Assembly: GCF_027942865.1 (NCBI RefSeq)
Contig: NC_134521.1
Span: forward strand, 23,316,949 to 23,380,948
Direction of reading: 5' to 3'
Source of the DNA: Odontesthes bonariensis
Lineage: Eukaryota; Chordata; Actinopteri; Atheriniformes; Atherinopsidae
Length of the DNA stretch: 64,000 nucleotides
Within the stretch, counting starts at the first letter, position 1; the number at the start of each line of letters is the position of its first letter. Both the position numbers and the translations under genes were made by a program. The notes beneath the pieces are model-generated. The model was given only the letters and a program-made list of their open reading frames with translations, ran no database searches and was not told the DNA's origin. This document shows, one piece after another, positions 63,811 through 64,000 of the stretch.

Positions 63811-64000
63811 CTGCAGACACACACAGACAGCAGAGGAGAAGAAAAACGGTGAAATAAATGGCTAAATCATCAACACTTATACACATATTCATCAATAAAA
63901 CAAGGCGATATTGTCCGGGAGACATAAAACCTGATGGGTCAGTTCAACTCAGTTGTCTTTACACTCTCTTTGAAAGAAAAGACAGAGATAAGAGACGGTT

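Overview
This is a piece of a vertebrate nuclear genome, almost certainly a teleost fish. Genes are split by GT-AG introns, the proteins match vertebrate families nearly residue for residue, and introns and intergenic space are filled with fish-type repeats (tRNA-derived SINEs, L1-like and Rex1-like LINE ends, Tc1/mariner, PIF/Harbinger-like and TTAA-flanked DNA elements, microsatellites). There are no bacterial operons and no CRISPR array.

Five genes can be assembled exon by exon. In order they are cdkn2aipnl (+, 5990-6851), ube2b (-, 9600-17319), ppp2ca (+, 32595-39902), skp1 (+, 43204-50765) and tcf7 (-, 53231-63810, 5' part beyond the right edge). Four reconstruct as complete proteins of 109, 152, 309 and 163 aa with every splice phase in register. 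The order and orientations match the mirror image of human 5q31.1 (TCF7-SKP1-PPP2CA-CDKL3-UBE2B-CDKN2AIPNL), except that no CDKL3 coding sequence is visible in the expected slot (17.3-32.6 kb). The genes are housekeeping or signalling factors: a ubiquitin E2 (Rad6 type), an SCF ubiquitin-ligase adaptor, the PP2A catalytic subunit, an XRN2-binding XTBD protein and a Wnt-responsive HMG-box factor. They share conserved linkage, not an operon.

Layout. 1-5.6 kb: repeats only, including a 182-bp-arm GC-rich palindrome. 5.9-7.2 kb: cdkn2aipnl. 7.5-17.4 kb: ube2b, with three mobile-element insertions in its introns, one carrying a MADF-domain reading frame. 17.5-32.3 kb: a gene-free, transposon-filled interval bounded by two inverted L1-like insertions that lie just upstream of ube2b and ppp2ca. 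32.3-40.6 kb: ppp2ca. 42.4-51.4 kb: skp1, whose second coding intron holds a 3.5-kb nest of DNA transposons with a THAP-domain exon. 51.5-64 kb: tcf7.

The most interesting points are these. The last tcf7 exon is readable in two frames, giving either a C-clamp (E-type) tail or a short B-type tail depending on inclusion of a 73-nt exon. The skp1 intron holds a nested THAP/ISL2EU-like element. The mirror-arranged LINE pairs flank the vacant cdkl3 slot. Two long perfect or near-perfect inverted repeats (301-721 and 30094-30997) carry no identifiable gene. I see no convincing novel gene system; the unexplained signals are mostly mobile-element structures.
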